Notes: generated by a model not told the origin, from the sequence alone. DNA of 64,000 nucleotides from Streptomyces sp. SAT1 (GCF_001654495.1 NZ_CP015849.1:1502501-1566500), one strand, 5' to 3'. Counted from the first letter of the stretch, positions 25,427-34,702 are shown. A program made the numbers and translations.

Positions 25427-26416
25427 TCAGCCGCCGATCGCGGACATCGGCCGGTCCGGCTGGACGAACGACGGGTCGTCCAGGCCCGCGCCCGCCTTCT
25501 TGCCCCACATCGCCACCCGCCACAGACGGGCGATCTCCTCGTCGGGGGCGTCCGAGCGCAGGGCCGCGCGCAGATCGGTCTCCTCGGTGGCGAACAGACA
25601 GGTGCGTATCTGCCCGTCGGCGGTCAGACGGGTGCGGTCGCAGGCGGCGCAGAACGGGCGGGTGACGGAGGCGATGACCCCCACCCGGTGCGGGCCGCCG
25701 TCGACGGTCCAGCGCTCGGCGGGCGCCGCGCCGCGCGCGTCGACGCCCTCGGCGGTCAGCTCGAAGCGGGTGCGCAGGGAGGCCAGGATGTCGGCCGCGG
25801 TGACCATGCCCTCGCGCTTCCAGCCGTGCTGGGCGTCCAGGGGCATCTGCTCGATGAACCGCAGTTCGTAGTCGTGCTCCATGGCCCAGGCCAGCAGGTC
25901 CGGGGCCTCGTCGGCGTTCAGCCCCGGCATCAGGACGGAGTTCACCTTCACCGGGGTCAGGTCCGCCTCGCGGGCGGCCAGCAGGCCGTCGAGGACGTCG
26001 CGGTGGCGGTCGCGGCGGGTGAGGGTCTTGAAGACATCGGGGCGCAGGGTGTCCAGGGAGACGTTGACCCGGTCGAGGCCCGCCGCCTTCAGGGCCGCCG
26101 CGGTGCGCCGCAGGCCGATGCCGTTGGTGGTGAGGGACATCTGGGGGCGCGGCTCCAGCGCGGCGACGCGTTCCACGATGCCCACCAGGCCGGGGCGCAG
26201 CAGTGGCTCGCCGCCGGTGAAGCGGACCTCCTCGATGCCCAGGGAGGTGACCGCGATGCCGATCAGCCGGACGATCTCGTCGTCGGTGAGCAGATCGGGC
26301 TTGGCCAGCCACTGCAGGCCCTCCTCGGGCATGCAGTACGTGCAGCGGAGATTGCACCGGTCGGTCAGCGAGACCCTCAGGTCGGTGGCGACCCGGCCGT
26401 AGGTGTCGATGAGCAC
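25427..26416 (-). CDS. moaA: GTP 3',8-cyclase (molybdenum cofactor biosynthesis)
   Basis: 329 residues, radical-SAM enzyme. The N-terminal cluster is C21-x3-C25-x2-C28 (DRCNLRCTYCMPEEG), TGGEPLLRP binds SAM, the C-terminal cluster is FCAACDRTRL plus a later Cys in IRTCLF, and the chain ends in the functional double glycine (SAIGG). Converts GTP to 3',8-cyclo-dihydro-GTP, the first step of molybdopterin synthesis. GTG at 26416 has GGAGGGGG upstream and the universal LIDTYGRVATDLRVSLTDRC start; the longer ATG form is less likely. No other moa genes adjoin. Confidence 0.96.
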   Translation of the reverse strand: MLIDTYGRVATDLRVSLTDRCNLRCTYCMPEEGLQWLAKPDLLTDDEIVRLIGIAVTSLGIEEVRFTGGEPLLRPGLVGIVERVAALEPRPQMSLTTNGIGLRRTAAALKAAGLDRVNVSLDTLRPDVFKTLTRRDRHRDVLDGLLAAREADLTPVKVNSVLMPGLNADEAPDLLAWAMEHDYELRFIEQMPLDAQHGWKREGMVTAADILASLRTRFELTAEGVDARGAAPAERWTVDGGPHRVGVIASVTRPFCAACDRTRLTADGQIRTCLFATEETDLRAALRSDAPDEEIARLWRVAMWGKKAGAGLDDPSFVQPDRPMSAIGG

Positions 26417-26579
26417 GTGGGCCCCCTCCCTCGTCGCGTGTCGGCGGACCGGCGGATCCTTCGGCGGCGGTGGCGTCCAGCTTTCCCGTCGAGCTTTCCC
26501 GTCGATCTCTTCTTCCTTCACCTGCGAGCCTACGTGACCGGACCGACAGCGACACCGGTCCCGATCCCACGACGTGCGC

Positions 26580-26624
26580 GGCGGCCGTGTCGTAGGTCTC
26601 TACGATCCCCACAGCACGGCCGCC
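26580..26624 (-). other. Nested hairpin upstream of moaA
   Basis: GGCGGCCGTG (26580-26589) pairs with CACGGCCGCC (26615-26624); inside it TCGTAG (26590-26595) pairs with CTACGA (26600-26605) around GTCT. The element lies between the end of the symporter gene and moaA, both on the minus strand, so it is either a terminator or part of a moaA leader. The rest of 26417-26720 shows only short direct repeats (AGCTTTCCCGTCG twice; GTGCGCTCGTG units). Confidence 0.6.
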
Positions 26625-26720
26625 GGGCCGGGGTACGCCCCTGATGTGGTCCGGGGCGTACCCGGGTGCGCGGACGCGGGTGTCGGCGCCCTCGCGTCAG
26701 TGCGCTCGTGTGCGCTCGTG

Positions 26721-28361
26721 TCAGTGCGCTCCGGTGCCCGTCAGGGAGCGGACCTCCAGTTCCGCGTACTTGGCGGGGTCCGGCTTCTCCTTGGACAGCA
26801 GGGTGCCGGCCGCGCCCAGCAGGAAGCCGACCGGGATGGAGATGAGGCCCGGGTTCTCCAGCGGGAACCAGTGGAAGTCGACGTCCGGGAACATCGACGT
26901 GGGCTTGCCGGAGACCACCGGGGAGAACAGCACCAGGCCCACGGCGGTGACCAGGCCGCCGTAGATCGACCACAGGGCGCCCGCGGTGGTGAACCGCTTC
27001 CAGAACAGGCTGTAGAGGATCGTGGGCAGGTTGGCGGAGGCGGCCACCGCGAAGGCGAGGGCGACGAGGCCGGCCACGTTCAGGTCGCGGGCGAGGGCGC
27101 CCAGGACGATGGAGACCGCGCCGACGCCGACGGTCGCCCAGCGGGCGGCGCCCAGTTCCTGCTTCTCGGTGGCCCGGCCCTTCTTGATGACGTTGGCGTA
27201 GATGTCGTGGGCGAAGGAGGAGGACGAGGCCAGGGTGAGGCCCGCGACGACGGCGAGGATCGTGGCGAAGGCGACCGCGGAGATGGAGGCCAGCAGGATG
27301 GCACCCCAGTCGGAGTCCACTCCCCCGAGGTGCAGCGCGAGCAGCGGGGCCGCGGTGTTGCCCGCCTTGTTGGAGCCGATGATCTCGTCCGGCTTGATGA
27401 GCGCGGCGGCGCCGAAGCCGAGCGCGAGGGTCATCAGGTAGAAGACGCCGATCAGGCCGATCGCCCAGAGCACGGACTTGCGGGCGGCCTTGGCGGTGGG
27501 GACGGTGTAGAAGCGGATCAGGATGTGCGGCAGTCCGGCGGTGCCGAGCACCAGGGCGATGCCGAGCGAGAGGAAGTCCAGCTTGGTGGTGCCGCTCGCG
27601 CCGTACTTCAGTCCGGGCTCCAGGAAGGCGGCGCCCTTGCCGCTGTTGTCGGCGGCGCGGCCGAGCAGGTCGGAGATGTTGAAGTCGAACTTCAGCAGCA
27701 CCAGGAAGGTCAGCAGGACCGCGCCCACCATGAGCAGCACGGCCTTGACCATCTGGACCCAGGTGGTGCCCTTCATGCCGCCGATGGTGACGTAGACGAT
27801 CATCAGTACGCCGACCAGGGCGACGATGCCGATCTTGCCGGCGTCGCTGGTGATGCCGAGCAGCAGGGAGACCAGGACACCGGCGCCCGCCATCTGGGCC
27901 AGCAGGTAGAAGATCGAGACGACGATCGTGGAGGTGCCCGCCGCGGTGCGCACCGGGCGCTGGCGCATGCGGTACGCCAGGACGTCGCCCATGGTGTAGC
28001 GGCCGGAGTTGCGCAGCGGTTCGGCGACCAGGAGCAGCGCGACCAGCCAGGCGACCAGGAAGCCGATGGAGTACAGGAAGCCGTCGTAGCCGAAGAGGGC
28101 GATGGCGCCGGCGATGCCGAGGAAGGACGCGGCGGACATGTAGTCGCCGGAGACGGCGAGTCCGTTCTGGAAGCCGGTGAACTGCCGTCCGCCCGCGTAG
28201 AAGTCGGCGGCGTCCTTGGTCTGGCGGCCGGCCCACACGGTGATGACGAGGGTCGCGGCGACGAACACCGAGAACAGCGTGACGATCAGGGTCCGGTGCT
28301 CGCTCGCGGCGCCGCCCGCGGCCAGCAGGGTGTGGGCCGCGGGATATGTCGCGGGGCTCAT
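26721..28361 (-). CDS. Sodium:solute symporter (ActP/MctC-like carboxylate permease)
   Basis: 546 residues with about thirteen membrane helices, SSS family. FYAGGRQFTGFQNGLAVSGD with YMSAASFLGIAG is the sodium/substrate region typical of acetate-pyruvate permeases, and the DUF485 partner gene directly upstream (ATGA overlap at 28358-28361) confirms the ActP-type pair. Likely substrates are acetate, propionate or pyruvate. The start at 28361 is favoured by the overlap with the partner's stop and GGAGGGCGGCGC upstream. Confidence 0.93.
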   Translation of the reverse strand: MSPATYPAAHTLLAAGGAASEHRTLIVTLFSVFVAATLVITVWAGRQTKDAADFYAGGRQFTGFQNGLAVSGDYMSAASFLGIAGAIALFGYDGFLYSIGFLVAWLVALLLVAEPLRNSGRYTMGDVLAYRMRQRPVRTAAGTSTIVVSIFYLLAQMAGAGVLVSLLLGITSDAGKIGIVALVGVLMIVYVTIGGMKGTTWVQMVKAVLLMVGAVLLTFLVLLKFDFNISDLLGRAADNSGKGAAFLEPGLKYGASGTTKLDFLSLGIALVLGTAGLPHILIRFYTVPTAKAARKSVLWAIGLIGVFYLMTLALGFGAAALIKPDEIIGSNKAGNTAAPLLALHLGGVDSDWGAILLASISAVAFATILAVVAGLTLASSSSFAHDIYANVIKKGRATEKQELGAARWATVGVGAVSIVLGALARDLNVAGLVALAFAVAASANLPTILYSLFWKRFTTAGALWSIYGGLVTAVGLVLFSPVVSGKPTSMFPDVDFHWFPLENPGLISIPVGFLLGAAGTLLSKEKPDPAKYAELEVRSLTGTGAH

Positions 28362-28714
28362 GCGCCGCCCTCCATCCGGGACTTGATCTCCTGCGCCTGG
28401 GGGTCGAGCTTCGCCGCGGCATGCCGCGCGTACCACCAGGCGATGAGGAACGTGGTGAGGAACTGGGCGAGTCCGAGGGCGAGGGCGACGTTGATGTTGC
28501 CGAAGAGGCGGGTGCCCATGAAGCCGCCCGCGTAGTTGGACAGCAGCACGTAGAGCAGGTACCAGGCGATGAAGGCGATGGTCAGCGGGAAGGCGAACGA
28601 GCGGTGGGAGCGGCGCAGTTCACCGAACTCGGCGCTCTGGGCCACCGTGGTGAACTCCTGGGCGGAGGGAAGGGGCGCCCCGGTCTTCGGGGGTGGCGGT
28701 GTCTCGGTGGCCAC
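28358..28714 (-). CDS. DUF485 membrane protein, symporter partner
   Basis: 118 residues, cytoplasmic N-terminus followed by two membrane helices (FPLTIAFIAWYLLYVLLSNY and VALALGLAQFLTTFLIAWWY). It corresponds to the YjcH-type subunit found beside acetate permeases. GTG start with GAGGAG seven bases upstream; its stop overlaps the symporter start, so the two are translationally coupled and probably form one complex. Confidence 0.92.
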   Translation of the reverse strand: MATETPPPPKTGAPLPSAQEFTTVAQSAEFGELRRSHRSFAFPLTIAFIAWYLLYVLLSNYAGGFMGTRLFGNINVALALGLAQFLTTFLIAWWYARHAAAKLDPQAQEIKSRMEGGA

Positions 28715-29255
28715 GTCTGTCTCCTCGGTGCGGATCTCGTGTGCGGATACGGAGGTTCGCGGATGGTGCGACGGGGGCTCGATCGTGCTCGGACCCCCTG
28801 TCCGAGGTCCACGGCGCCACGCGAGGTCCGGTTCAAGTCCTATGAGTTCTTCCGGCAAGTGGCCTTGGACAAGTCATGACCCACTCATTGCTGGCCGGTG
28901 AGGTGGCGGGATAGTTTCGCCCTGCACCACCCGTCATGTACCTGCCCGAGCCGTACCCGTGGCTCGGGCGGTGCCGTGCCCGGAGATGGGGAGATCCCTT
29001 GGTCCGTCCGCGTTCCGGACGCCGGCCGACGCCGGCGGTCCGGCCGGTGCCCGTCCCGGCCGCCGTGTCCGGCGTCCGTACGGACCCGGCGCCGGCGGCG
29101 TCCGGTGTCCGCCGCGCGGTCCGGGCCGCGGGCCCGCGCACGCCGGCCCGCGCCGTCAACACCGGCGCGAGCCGTCACCCTCGCGGCAGCCACCCGGGCA
29201 CGACTCGCGCACCGCTGCACCCATGCCACCGCGAACACACTGGAGAGACAGACAC
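28715..29255. other. Divergent promoter region, symporter pair versus subtilisin
   Basis: 541 bases without a credible gene. It includes a GCCCGAGCC/GGCTCGGGC hairpin (28944-28969), a CCGGACC-rich stretch and a GTCATGAC palindrome near 28877. The protease promoter cannot be located exactly. Confidence 0.5.
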
Positions 29256-30788
29256 ATGACAGCGTCTCAGCCGCGCGCTCGCCGCGTCCTCGCCCTTCCG
29301 CTCGGTATGGCCATGGCCGGTGCCCTGGCCTTCCTGCCGGGCACCACCGCCTCGGCGACCCCGGCCGCGCCCGCCGCCGGCACCGCACAGGCGGACGCGA
29401 CCTCGCTCAGCTACGTCGTCAACGTCCGTCCCGGGTACGGAGTCCCGGCACAGGTGCGGAAGGCGATAGGCAAGGCCGGGGGCACCATAGTGACCTCCTA
29501 CGACCGCATAGGCGTCGTCGTCGTCCACTCCGCGAACCCCGACTTCGCGAGAGCCGTCCGCACGGTGCGCGGCGTGGAGTCGGCCGGTGCCACGCGCACG
29601 GCGCCGCTGCCCGCCCAGTCGACCACCGACACCGGCACCCCGACGCCGCTCACCGCCGCCCAGCTGGCCGGTGCGGGGACCCGGGCCGCCGCCGGGCAGG
29701 ACCCGCTGGAGCCGTTGCAGTGGGACCTGCCCGCCATCAAGGCGGACAAGGCGCACCAGAAGACGCTCGGCAGTTCCAGGGTCACGGTCGGCGTCATCGA
29801 CACCGGCGTGGACGACACCCACCCCGACATCGCCCCGAACTTCGACCGCCGGGCCTCCGTCAACTGCGTCACCGGCAAGCCGGACACCGCGGACGGCGCC
29901 TGGCGGCCCAGCGCCTCCGAGAGCCCGCACGGCACCCATGTGGCCGGGGAGATCGCGGGCGCCAAGAACGGCGTCGGCATCACCGGTGTGGCGCCGGGCG
30001 TGAAGGTGGCCGGCATCAAGGTCGGCAACCCGGACGGCTTCTTCTACACGGAGGCCGTGGTGTGCGGCTTCGTGTGGGCGGCCGACCACGGGGTCGACGT
30101 CACCAACAACAGCTACTACACCGACCCCTGGTACTTCAACTGCGCCGACGACCCCGACCAGAAGGCGCTCGTCACGGCCGTCCGGCGGGCCTCGCAGTAC
30201 GCGGAGCGCAAGGGCACGGTCAACGTCGCGGCGGCCGGCAACGAGAACTACGACCTCGACTCCCGCTCGATCACCGACCCGGCCTCCCCGAACGACTCCA
30301 CACCGGGCAGCCGTACGGTCGACCCGCACAAGTGCTACGACATCCCGACCCAGTTGCCGGGTGTCGTCACGGTCGCGGCGACCGGTGCCAAGGGGATCAA
30401 GTCGTCGTTCTCCAACTACGGCCTCGGGGTCATCGACATCGCCGCGCCGGGCGGCGACTCGACGGCGTACCAGACGCCGCAGGCCCCGGCGACCAGCGGA
30501 CTGATCCTCGGCCCGCTGCCCGGCGGCACGTGGGGCTACATGGCCGGTACGTCGATGGCGAGCCCGCACGTCGCCGGGGTGGCCGCCCTCATCAAGTCGA
30601 CGCATCCGCACGCCTCGCCCGCCCTGGTCAAGGCGCTGCTGTACGCGGAGGCCGACGCCACGCCGTGCACCGACCCCTACGACATCGACGGGGACGGCAA
30701 GATCGACGCGGTGTGCAAGGGCCCGAAGAACCACAACGGCTTCTACGGCTGGGGCACGGCGAACGCGCTGGCCGCGGTGACGCGGTGA
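29256..30788 (+). CDS. Secreted S8 family serine peptidase (subtilisin-like)
   Basis: 510 residues. Sec signal peptide about 1-34 (RARRVLALPLGMAMAGALAF, ASA cleavage site); propeptide to about 150; catalytic triad D182 (GVIDTGVDD), H225 (SPHGTHVAGE) and S433 (GTSMASPHVAG) with oxyanion N329 (AAAGNENY). A DIDGDGKIDA segment near the C-terminus resembles a calcium-binding loop. It degrades extracellular protein. No sortase motif or C-terminal anchor, so it is released. GGAGAG precedes the ATG. The coding end merges into short GTGACnCGG repeats. Confidence 0.95.
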   Translation: MTASQPRARRVLALPLGMAMAGALAFLPGTTASATPAAPAAGTAQADATSLSYVVNVRPGYGVPAQVRKAIGKAGGTIVTSYDRIGVVVVHSANPDFARAVRTVRGVESAGATRTAPLPAQSTTDTGTPTPLTAAQLAGAGTRAAAGQDPLEPLQWDLPAIKADKAHQKTLGSSRVTVGVIDTGVDDTHPDIAPNFDRRASVNCVTGKPDTADGAWRPSASESPHGTHVAGEIAGAKNGVGITGVAPGVKVAGIKVGNPDGFFYTEAVVCGFVWAADHGVDVTNNSYYTDPWYFNCADDPDQKALVTAVRRASQYAERKGTVNVAAAGNENYDLDSRSITDPASPNDSTPGSRTVDPHKCYDIPTQLPGVVTVAATGAKGIKSSFSNYGLGVIDIAAPGGDSTAYQTPQAPATSGLILGPLPGGTWGYMAGTSMASPHVAGVAALIKSTHPHASPALVKALLYAEADATPCTDPYDIDGDGKIDAVCKGPKNHNGFYGWGTANALAAVTR

Positions 30789-30831
30789 CGCGGTGCTGAC
30801 CGCGGTGACTCGGTGACACGGTGACTCGGTA
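30773..30831 (+). repeat. Iterated CGGTGAC units
   Basis: About six copies of CGGTGACnC/CGGTGACA span the last codons of the subtilisin gene and the bases after its stop, probably replication slippage products. Confidence 0.75.
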
Positions 30832-30860
30832 GGCGCACCGCGCCGCCGGTGGCACTGATC

Positions 30861-30895
30861 GCACCCCCGGACGGGACGCACCCGTCCGGGGGTGC
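30861..30895. terminator. Hairpin terminator after the subtilisin gene
   Basis: A perfect fifteen-pair stem (GCACCCCCGGACGGG, 30861-30875, and its complement at 30881-30895) with loop ACGCA. It ends only twelve bases before the next start codon. Confidence 0.85.
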
Positions 30896-30906
30896 ATAGT
30901 GCCGTC

Positions 30907-32373
30907 ATGACCGACATCTCGTTCGCATGGTCCGCGCTGGGCGGCGATCCCGGCCTCGTGCAGCGGATCACCACGGTGGAACGGGAGGGCGCGCTCACGG
31001 CCCGCCTTCCCGTACGGGACCTGGCACGCGCGTGCGTGGGCGCCTGCGCGCTGGCCGCCGCCGAACTGGCGGCGCGGCGGGCCGCCCTCGCCGAGGTGCC
31101 CGCGGTGCGCGTCGACGACGGCGCCCTGGCGACCGCGTTCGTCAGTGAACGGCATCTGCTGATCGACGGGCGGGCGCCGGTCACCTTCGCGCCGCTGTCA
31201 CGGTTCTGGCGGACCGCCGACGGCTGGGTGCGCACGCACGCCAACTACCCGCACCACCGCGCCCGGTTGCTGTCCGCGCTCGGGCTGCTGCCGTCCGGGG
31301 AGGGTCACGGCGGGAACGGGGACAGGGACGGGAACGGGGACAGGGACAGGGACGGGAACGGGGGCGGTGACCAGGACGCCCTGGTGGCCGCCGTCGCGTC
31401 CGCGCTCGCCGAGCGGTCCGCCCTCGACGTCGAGGAGGCCGTGTACGCCGCCGGCGGTCTCGCGGTGGCGCTGCGCACCCCCGAGGAGTGGGCGGCGCAC
31501 CCGCAGCACGCCGAGCTGGCCGCTCGGCCCCTGGTCGAGCGCGGGCGGCTCGGTACGGCACGCGCGCGCGTGCTGCCGTCCCTCACCGGCACCCCGCTGC
31601 TGCCCGCCGCCGGAGTGCGCGTACTCGACCTGACCCGGGTCATCGCGGGTCCCGTCGCCACCCGCACGCTCGCCCTCCTCGGCGCGGACGTGCTGCGGGT
31701 GGACCCGCCGCACCTGCCCGAACTGGCCGACCAGCACGCCGACACGGGCTTCGGCAAGCGCTCGGCGGCGCTGGACCTCGCCACCGACCGGGCCGCCTTC
31801 GAGGAACTGCTCGCCGGGGCGGACGTCGTCGTCACCGGCTACCGGCCGGGTGCCCTGGGCCGGTTCGGCCTCTCCCCCGAGGCGCTGGCCGAGCGCCGGC
31901 CCGGTCTGGTCGTGGCCGAGCTGTCGGCATGGGGCGCGTACGGGCCGTGGGCGCGGCGCCGGGGCTTCGACAGCCTCGTACAGGTCGCCACCGGCATCGC
32001 GGCCGCCGAGGGCGGCGACGGGCAGCCGGGCGCGCTGCCCGCGCAGGCCCTCGACCACGGCACGGGCTATCTGCTGGCGGCGGCGGTGCTGCGGGCCCTG
32101 ACCGAGCAGTCCCACGACGGCGGCGGCCGGTTCGTACGCCTGGCCCTGGCCCGGACGGCGGCCTGGCTGACGGAGGCCGCCCCCGGGGCCGCGCGGGGGC
32201 CGGAACGGGACCAGGGCGCCCCGTACGACAGTCCCGCCCCCTGGCTCGACGAGACCGACAGCCGGATCGGCAGGCTCCGCCACGCCCGGTCCCCCCTCGC
32301 CTTCACCGACGGGCCCACCACCTGGCCCCGCCCCCCGGGCCCTTGGGGCACGGACGCGCCGCACTGGAGCTGA
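30907..32373 (+). CDS. CaiB/BaiF-type CoA-transferase
   Basis: 488 residues, family III CoA-transferase. The conserved half begins LPAAGVRVLDLTRVIAGPV, with LGADVLRVDPP and the catalytic-Asp region RRGFDSLVQVATGIA. The N-terminal part (1-230) is an incomplete related domain interrupted by a low-complexity stretch (GNGDRDGNGDRDRDGNGG, about 139-156) encoded by a GGGGACAGGGAC repeat. The acid substrate is unknown. CATAGT (30895-30900) six bases before the ATG suggests a leaderless message starting immediately after the hairpin. Confidence 0.9.
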   Translation: MTDISFAWSALGGDPGLVQRITTVEREGALTARLPVRDLARACVGACALAAAELAARRAALAEVPAVRVDDGALATAFVSERHLLIDGRAPVTFAPLSRFWRTADGWVRTHANYPHHRARLLSALGLLPSGEGHGGNGDRDGNGDRDRDGNGGGDQDALVAAVASALAERSALDVEEAVYAAGGLAVALRTPEEWAAHPQHAELAARPLVERGRLGTARARVLPSLTGTPLLPAAGVRVLDLTRVIAGPVATRTLALLGADVLRVDPPHLPELADQHADTGFGKRSAALDLATDRAAFEELLAGADVVVTGYRPGALGRFGLSPEALAERRPGLVVAELSAWGAYGPWARRRGFDSLVQVATGIAAAEGGDGQPGALPAQALDHGTGYLLAAAVLRALTEQSHDGGGRFVRLALARTAAWLTEAAPGAARGPERDQGAPYDSPAPWLDETDSRIGRLRHARSPLAFTDGPTTWPRPPGPWGTDAPHWS

Positions 32374-32802
32374 GCGGTCGGCCCGGCACGCAACGCCTGG
32401 TGAGCCGGTACGCGGACGTGCGGGGCGCGCAGCGGGCGTCTGCTTTCCCTGGTGCCCGGTACGCGGGCGTGCCGGGCACCTGACGGGCAGCCGGATCAGC
32501 GGGCCGCGCCCCGCCCGGCCGCCCGTCACGTCACGAGCGGCGACGTCGACAGGCCACGGCACTGGGCCACTGGGGCGTGGACCGCTCCGCCGGGGTCTGG
32601 GCGGGGCGGGCGGACAGGCCGCGCCCGAGCGGGGCATCGCCGGGCGGGATGCGGGTCCCGACGACACCTCCGCACGCGCGCGTGGAGGGCGGCCGTATGC
32701 CCTGCGTCACCCGCACCCCGTCCTCGCGCGCCGCACGCGCGCGTGGAGGGTGGGTGGCTCGGCCGCGAGGGGCGGCGGGCGGCGGGGCGGACGGGCCGGG
32801 CG
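32374..32802. other. Gene-free repeat-bearing gap
   Basis: 429 bases. A 20-base sequence is identical at 32670-32689 and 32731-32750 and includes the palindrome CACGCGCGCGTG followed by GAGGG. Another pair, GGTACGCGGACGTGC and GGTACGCGGGCGTGC, lies at about 32407 and 32458. No gene is supported. Confidence 0.7.
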
Positions 32803-33513
32803 TCACGCCCCCGCCGCGCCGAGCAGGGCGCCCGCCGCGTAGGTGACCGCCATGGCCAGGGCGCCGCCGGCCGTGTTGCGCAGGACCGCCCGGCCGGGCC
32901 GGGCCGCGCCCAGGCGGGCGCTGCTGAAGCCGGTGAGGACGAGGGCGGCGAGGACGGAGAGGACGGTGATCGCGAGCCGCAGGCCGGGCGGCGGCAGCAC
33001 GATCGCCAGCAGCGGCAGCAGCGCGCCCACCGTGAACGCCAGGAAGCTGGCCCAGGCGGCGTGCCAGGGGTTGGTGAGCGCGTCGGGGTCGATGCCCAGC
33101 TCGACGCTCGCATGGGCCTGCAGCGCGTCCCGGGCGGTGAGCTGGCGGGCCGCGTCGTGGGCCACCTCGTGCGACAGGCCGCGCGCCCGCAGCAGCTCGG
33201 TCAGCTCCCGCAGTTCGGCCTCCGGCTGCTCACGCAGTTCGCGCCGCTCCTGCGCCAGCGCGGCCCGCTCCGAGTCCCGCTGGGTGGACACCGACACGTA
33301 CTCCCCCGCGGCCATCGACATCGAACCGGCCAGCAAGCCGGCCAGCCCGGCGGTGAGCAGCGCCGTACGGGAGTCCGTGGCACCGGCCACGCCGACGACC
33401 AGCCCGGCGGTGGAGACGATGCCGTCGTTCGCCCCGAGGACGGCGGCCCGCAGCCAGTTGAGGCGGGAGCCGAGCGCCCCGCCGTGCGCCTCGTCGTGCG
33501 TGGGTCCGGTCAC
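32803..33513 (-). CDS. VIT1/CCC1-type iron/manganese transporter
   Basis: 236 residues, five membrane helices. Helix 1 carries the family signature LRAAVLGANDGIVSTAGLVVGVAG; helix 2 SMAAGEYVSVSTQRDSE; a charged cytoplasmic loop (ERRELREQPEAELREL) with metal-binding acidic residues separates it from the last three helices. Exports or sequesters Fe(II)/Mn(II). GTG at 33513 lacks a ribosome site; minus-strand GATCCT seven bases before it would give a leaderless transcript. Confidence 0.92.
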   Translation of the reverse strand: MTGPTHDEAHGGALGSRLNWLRAAVLGANDGIVSTAGLVVGVAGATDSRTALLTAGLAGLLAGSMSMAAGEYVSVSTQRDSERAALAQERRELREQPEAELRELTELLRARGLSHEVAHDAARQLTARDALQAHASVELGIDPDALTNPWHAAWASFLAFTVGALLPLLAIVLPPPGLRLAITVLSVLAALVLTGFSSARLGAARPGRAVLRNTAGGALAMAVTYAAGALLGAAGA

Positions 33514-33631
33514 AGCAGGGAGGATCGCACGACCGCGTCCCGGTACGGACGAACCCGGGCGGCGAGTGGCGCGCGCCCGCGCGCGGCCCCGGTGGCGCCC
33601 CTGACGCGGTCTCACCTCCGCGGTGGCCGGA

Positions 33632-33653
33632 ACGCGCCCGCGCGCGGGCGCGT
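33632..33653. repeat. Perfect 22-bp palindrome
   Basis: ACGCGCCCGCG followed by its exact complement, 63 bases before the DEDDh exonuclease start. Could be a hairpin or protein site. Confidence 0.8.
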
Positions 33654-33715
33654 GGACGGCGTGGAGGGCACCTGCGGGACCGGGCTGTCGGTCGTGGCCC
33701 GTATCCTCATTGACC

Positions 33716-34702
33716 ATGCTCGAAGACCGCACCCTCGCAGGGCCCTCCCCCACACCGTGGCCGGCCGCGTATCCCCGGGGATACGCGGTCGTTGACGTGG
33801 AGACCACCGGCCTGGCCCGGGACGACCGCATCATCTCCGCGGCGGTCTACCGGCTGGACGCGCGCGGCGAGGTCGAGGACCACTGGTACACGCTGGTCAA
33901 TCCGGAGCGCGATCCCGGTCCGGTGTGGATCCACGGGCTGACGAGCGACGTGCTGGAGGGCGCGCCGCTCTTCGCGGACGTCGCCGAGGAGTTCGCCGCC
34001 CGGCTGGCGGACCGGGTGCTCGTCGCGCACAACGCGGTCTTCGACTGGCAGATGATCGCCCGCGAGTACGCGCGCGCGAAGAGCGAGGCGCCGGTGCGGC
34101 AGCGGCTGTGCACCATCGCGCTCTCCAAGGAGCTGGGGCTGCCCCTGCCGAACCACAAGCTGGAGTCGCTGGCCGCGCACTTCGGCGTGGTGCAGCAGCG
34201 GGCGCACCACGCGCTGGACGACGCCCGGGTCCTGGCGGAGGCGTTCCGGCCGAGTCTGCGGGCCGCGGCGGCGGGCGGTGTCCGGCTGCCGCTGCTAGAG
34301 TGCCGGCCGCTGACGGAGTGGTCGGACCGGCCGGTGCCCCGGCAGCAGTCGGGCGGCTACGGCGGCTACCGCGCGGGGAGTTGGCGCCCGTCCCGCAAGA
34401 GGCCCGCGTGCCCCCACCCCAACCCGGGGCGCTATGAAGCGGGCAAACGACTCAAACAGGGCATGCGGGTGGCTTTCTCCGGTGACACCTCCGTCGAACG
34501 CGACCTCCTGGAGGACCGCGCCACCGAGGCCGGACTGCATGTCGCCACCAGCCTGTCCCGGCTGACCAGCCTGCTCGTCACCAACGACCCGGACTCGGGC
34601 ACGTCGAAGACGGCCAAGGCCCGGCAGTACGGCACACCGGTGGTCGACGAGGCGGCGTTCGGGCAGCTCCTGCGGGACGTGGAGCCCGCGGACGGCGACT
34701 GA
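33716..34702 (+). CDS. DEDDh 3'-5' exonuclease with C-terminal BRCT domain
   Basis: 328 residues. Exonuclease domain 22-180: D27 and E29 (VVDVETTG), D110 (VAHNAVFDWQ), H164 and D169 (HHALDDA), the full DEDDh set of DnaQ-like proofreading enzymes. Residues 245-320 form a BRCT fold (GMRVAFSGDTSVERDLLEDR, LLVTNDPDSGTSKTAKA). The two-domain form is an actinobacterial repair/processing nuclease rather than the polymerase epsilon subunit proper. TATCCT eight bases before the ATG, and no ribosome site, suggest a leaderless start. Confidence 0.93.
   Translation: MLEDRTLAGPSPTPWPAAYPRGYAVVDVETTGLARDDRIISAAVYRLDARGEVEDHWYTLVNPERDPGPVWIHGLTSDVLEGAPLFADVAEEFAARLADRVLVAHNAVFDWQMIAREYARAKSEAPVRQRLCTIALSKELGLPLPNHKLESLAAHFGVVQQRAHHALDDARVLAEAFRPSLRAAAAGGVRLPLLECRPLTEWSDRPVPRQQSGGYGGYRAGSWRPSRKRPACPHPNPGRYEAGKRLKQGMRVAFSGDTSVERDLLEDRATEAGLHVATSLSRLTSLLVTNDPDSGTSKTAKARQYGTPVVDEAAFGQLLRDVEPADGD
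33765..33788. repeat. Perfect 24-bp palindrome within the exonuclease gene
   Basis: CCGCGTATCCCC followed by its complement, at codons 17-25. It encodes AAYPRGYAV on the plus strand and reads the same on the other strand. Second perfect palindrome within 160 bases. Confidence 0.9.

Noticed and set aside
26417..26521. ATG at 26521 as moaA start
   Set aside because: It adds 35 non-conserved charged/Pro-rich residues, while GTG at 26416 has a strong ribosome site and the conserved N-terminus.
26417..26640. Molybdenum-cofactor riboswitch before moaA
   Set aside because: The hairpin is present but the Moco motif's conserved bases are not seen; reported only as a nested hairpin.
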